The translations under genes were made by a program, and so were the position numbers. The notes under the pieces were generated by a model, which was not told the origin of the DNA, searched no databases, and saw nothing but the letters and a program-made list of their open reading frames with translations. Below, piece after piece: positions 63,677-64,000 of a stretch of DNA of 64,000 nucleotides. The stretch's first letter is position 1; each line of letters begins with the position of its first letter. Location of the stretch: positions 961,085-1,025,084 of the forward strand of contig NZ_KE557314.1 of the NCBI RefSeq assembly GCF_000442275.2. Reading direction: 5' to 3'. This DNA is from Litoreibacter arenae DSM 19593 (GTDB lineage: Bacteria > Pseudomonadota > Alphaproteobacteria > Rhodobacterales > Rhodobacteraceae).

Positions 63677-64000
63677 CTAATAAGGCGATTTAGCGCTGCG
63701 ATCGTCTGAAAGGGAGCTTTGTGTCCTCTCCACCAGCAACTCGATCGCGTCGGCAAGATGGACCTCGCCAATGCTGTCATCGCCTGCCTTTACCCGCAGT
63801 TTGTGGGCCTCGATCATGACGTCGGCATGGGTGCAGCCCACGGGTGGCTCAAACTTGTAGCAGGCGCATTCGATCAGGAAGCCAAGCGGGTCCTTGAAAT
63901 AGATGCTGTCCATGAAACCGCGGTCCTTGTGGCCGGAATGGGGGATGCCGCGTGCGTCCAGCCGCGCCTCGATCTGCCGGAAGGTGGCGAGCGACACGTT
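63677..64000 (-). CDS. VOC (glyoxalase/dioxygenase-like) protein, 5' end missing
   Basis: The window holds about 107 codons of the C-terminal part; an in-frame GTG at 63997 is a few residues in, and the gene almost certainly continues past the right edge. Visible motifs are GIPHSGHKDRGFMDSIYFKD and PLGFLIECACY, the second half of a VOC metal site (Glu in FLIE). VOC proteins bind a divalent metal and act in glyoxal detoxification, resistance or ring cleavage. The C-terminal tail (LVERTQSSLSDDRSAKSPY) is not part of the domain. Specific function unknown. Confidence 0.8.
   Translation of the reverse strand, partial: NVSLATFRQIEARLDARGIPHSGHKDRGFMDSIYFKDPLGFLIECACYKFEPPVGCTHADVMIEAHKLRVKAGDDSIGEVHLADAIELLVERTQSSLSDDRSAKSPY

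Overview
The window reads as ordinary chromosome of a marine-type alphaproteobacterium of the order Rhodobacterales (Roseobacter-like). The evidence is the gene content and order: the cell-cycle DNA methyltransferase CcrM, a PmbA-CysQ-DUF4170-WaaA-LpxK block, a LeuS-LptE-HolA operon, an amidase-aminotransferase-FtsK-LolA block, an RbaV/RbaW partner-switching pair, and tandem dehydrogenases of the dimethylglycine/sarcosine type. Base composition looks moderately GC-rich and even. I saw no IS element, prophage, CRISPR array, rRNA or tRNA. No gap between genes exceeds about 250 bases.

Layout. 1-10.6 kb is a phosphorus-flavoured transport locus. A DeoR-type regulator heads a leftward phnD-phnC-phnE-phnE operon. 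Divergent from it are a Na+/phosphate cotransporter-like gene and a complete second ABC importer (binding protein, double permease, ATPase), followed by a convergent inositol-monophosphatase-family gene. 10.6-12.2 kb holds small poorly known genes: a membrane-anchored winged-helix protein overlapping a small secreted protein, and a second small exported protein. 12.3-18.9 kb carries rnhB, ccrM with a distinctive promoter, an unfamiliar methyltransferase, an AlkB-type hydroxylase, mutY, a DUF721 protein and a DsbA-like protein. 18.9-23.7 kb is the leftward envelope block (pmbA to lpxK).

23.8-33.3 kb contains an SDR/enoyl-CoA hydratase pair, an HNH protein, an MscS channel coupled to a flavoprotein, a GST, and the leuS-lptE-holA operon with a DUF3576 lipoprotein upstream. 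33.5-35.7 kb has two tandem porins that share a 92-base identical block. 35.8-49.8 kb is housekeeping: a YggS-type protein, an L,D-transpeptidase, ribA, an OmpR-family regulator, xthA, a thioredoxin-TPR protein, a Lon-N protein, a Trm112-like protein, a UbiH-family hydroxylase, an amidase, an aminotransferase, ftsK, lolA and a lytic transglycosylase lipoprotein. 49.9-53.8 kb has an AEC transporter, hspQ, a gamma-glutamyltransferase and rbaVW.

53.9-63.7 kb is a tightly packed rightward run: thiolase, a GAF/methionine-sulfoxide reductase, an XRE-cupin regulator, a LysE exporter, a GFA-family zinc protein, two demethylating-dehydrogenase-like flavoproteins, RarD and a pseudouridine synthase. It ends at a VOC protein cut by the window edge. 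The most interesting non-routine signals are the paired GANTC sites 11 bases apart at ccrM and at the first porin, the inverted-topology membrane winged-helix protein with its secreted partner, the double phosphonate-like transport locus, and the GFA/double-dehydrogenase operon.
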